Assembly: GCF_002251365.1 (NCBI RefSeq)
Contig: NZ_NPJH01000006.1
Span: 40,895-104,894, forward strand
DNA length: 64,000 nucleotides
Source: Prevotella sp. P3-122
GTDB taxonomy: Bacteria > Bacteroidota > Bacteroidia > Bacteroidales > Bacteroidaceae
Direction: 5' to 3'
Shown here: positions 63,715-64,000 of the stretch, in pieces
Position numbering within the stretch: position 1 is the first letter of the stretch
How the letters are laid out: the number at the start of each line of letters is the position of its first letter
Notes under the pieces: model-generated
Database searches by the model: none
The model's input: only the letters and a program-made list of their open reading frames with translations
What the model was told of the DNA's origin: nothing
Position numbers and translations under genes: made by a program

Positions 63715-63975
63715 TCAAATACGTTTTACTATCCAGTTATTTACCATGCTCATTCCTTTTGCCATAATAATTGTACCCATAAGTCCTAACATGACAAACA
63801 ACCAATCATTAGTTATCCATTCACGACAAACAAGCAGCGTTGCTCCTTGTACAAGGTAAACCTCGTAAAAGTACCCCCCAGGCCGTCCGAAAACGGCACT
63901 TTGAGGCATATCACAGTTGGCAGAGCCGCTATTGCGACTCCACCTGAGCCCATTTAAGGGCATATAAGTTTTCAT
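63715..63975 (-). CDS. Small membrane protein at the head of the RT operon
   Basis: 86 residues starting MKTYMPLNGLRWSRNSGSAN. One or two hydrophobic helices lie in the second half (TLLVCREWITNDWLFVMLGL followed by MGTIIMAKGMSM) and the C-terminus is basic. The stop is 20 bp before the primase-like ATG. The N-terminal half contains Gly/Pro-rich sequence (SAVFGRPGGYFYEV) and might be leader DNA rather than protein. The promoter lies at or beyond the window end. Confidence 0.5.
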   Translation of the reverse strand: MKTYMPLNGLRWSRNSGSANCDMPQSAVFGRPGGYFYEVYLVQGATLLVCREWITNDWLFVMLGLMGTIIMAKGMSMVNNWIVKRI

Positions 63976-64000
63976 CTTAAAAAATCAGTTTATGTTAAAC

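Overview
The window looks like a chromosome segment of a Prevotella-like member of the Bacteroidota. Evidence: promoters of the TTTG / 19 nt / TAnnTTTG type (clear at 14819-14850 and 20352-20382), no useful Shine-Dalgarno pattern, lipoprotein signal peptides ending in SC or GC, a one-protein hybrid two-component regulator with an AraC-type output, split chromate transporters and a secreted GH13 amylase ending in a sorting-domain-like tail. All calls are made by reading motifs; no database was searched.

Positions 1-32.6 kb are mostly ordinary, moderately GC-rich core genome. Here lie a 5'-cut surface-like protein, a nonsense-interrupted secreted protein, a TPR/histidine kinase/receiver/AraC hybrid regulator, an IS1380-type transposase relic, a bile-acid/sodium symporter-family carrier, a ComM/YifB AAA protein, two envelope lipoproteins, tRNA-Leu(UAA), tRNA-Gly(GCC), a pyrE - SRPBCC - argH - lipoprotein cluster, a CbxX/CfxQ-type AAA ATPase behind a structured leader, a 316-bp element with 27-bp perfect terminal inverted repeats, an M3 oligopeptidase, purL, two chromate-transporter halves, a GH43, mntP, an M18 aminopeptidase, comF-recX-prmC and the amylase.

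After the amylase terminator (about 32.6 kb) composition becomes clearly AT-richer and the region is an accessory island running past the window end. It interleaves glycan genes (NTP_transf_5-like, WecG/TagA and two GT4 enzymes) with genes that look like phage defence. Its intergenic spaces, and one gene, are full of a palindromic repeat with core GTCCGC(C/T)TGCGGAC.

Two independent reverse-transcriptase systems stand out. (1) At 34.3-40.6 kb, a retron-like locus: an AlbA_2/Schlafen-type ATP-binding regulator behind paired TGGTYAAG palindromes, a 57-residue ORF, an RNA region bounded by a perfect 10-bp a1/a2-type inverted repeat, an RT with NAxxH, YADD and VTG motifs plus a 330-residue extension whose end resembles a GHKL ATP lid, and an overlapping partner with a receiver domain and a C-terminal RNxxxH HEPN motif. 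The suggested chain is retron RT, then kinase-like module, then receiver, then RNase. (2) At 55.1-63.98 kb, a tightly packed operon: small membrane protein, CHC2-zinc/Toprim primase-like protein, a 1058-residue YVDD RT of the UG/DRT kind, a stand-alone nitrilase, a four-helix membrane protein and a 980-residue PLD-like (VPA1262-like) protein. A Cap4-like nuclease/STAND ATPase, a HEPN protein and a RelE/ParE toxin-antitoxin pair complete the island.
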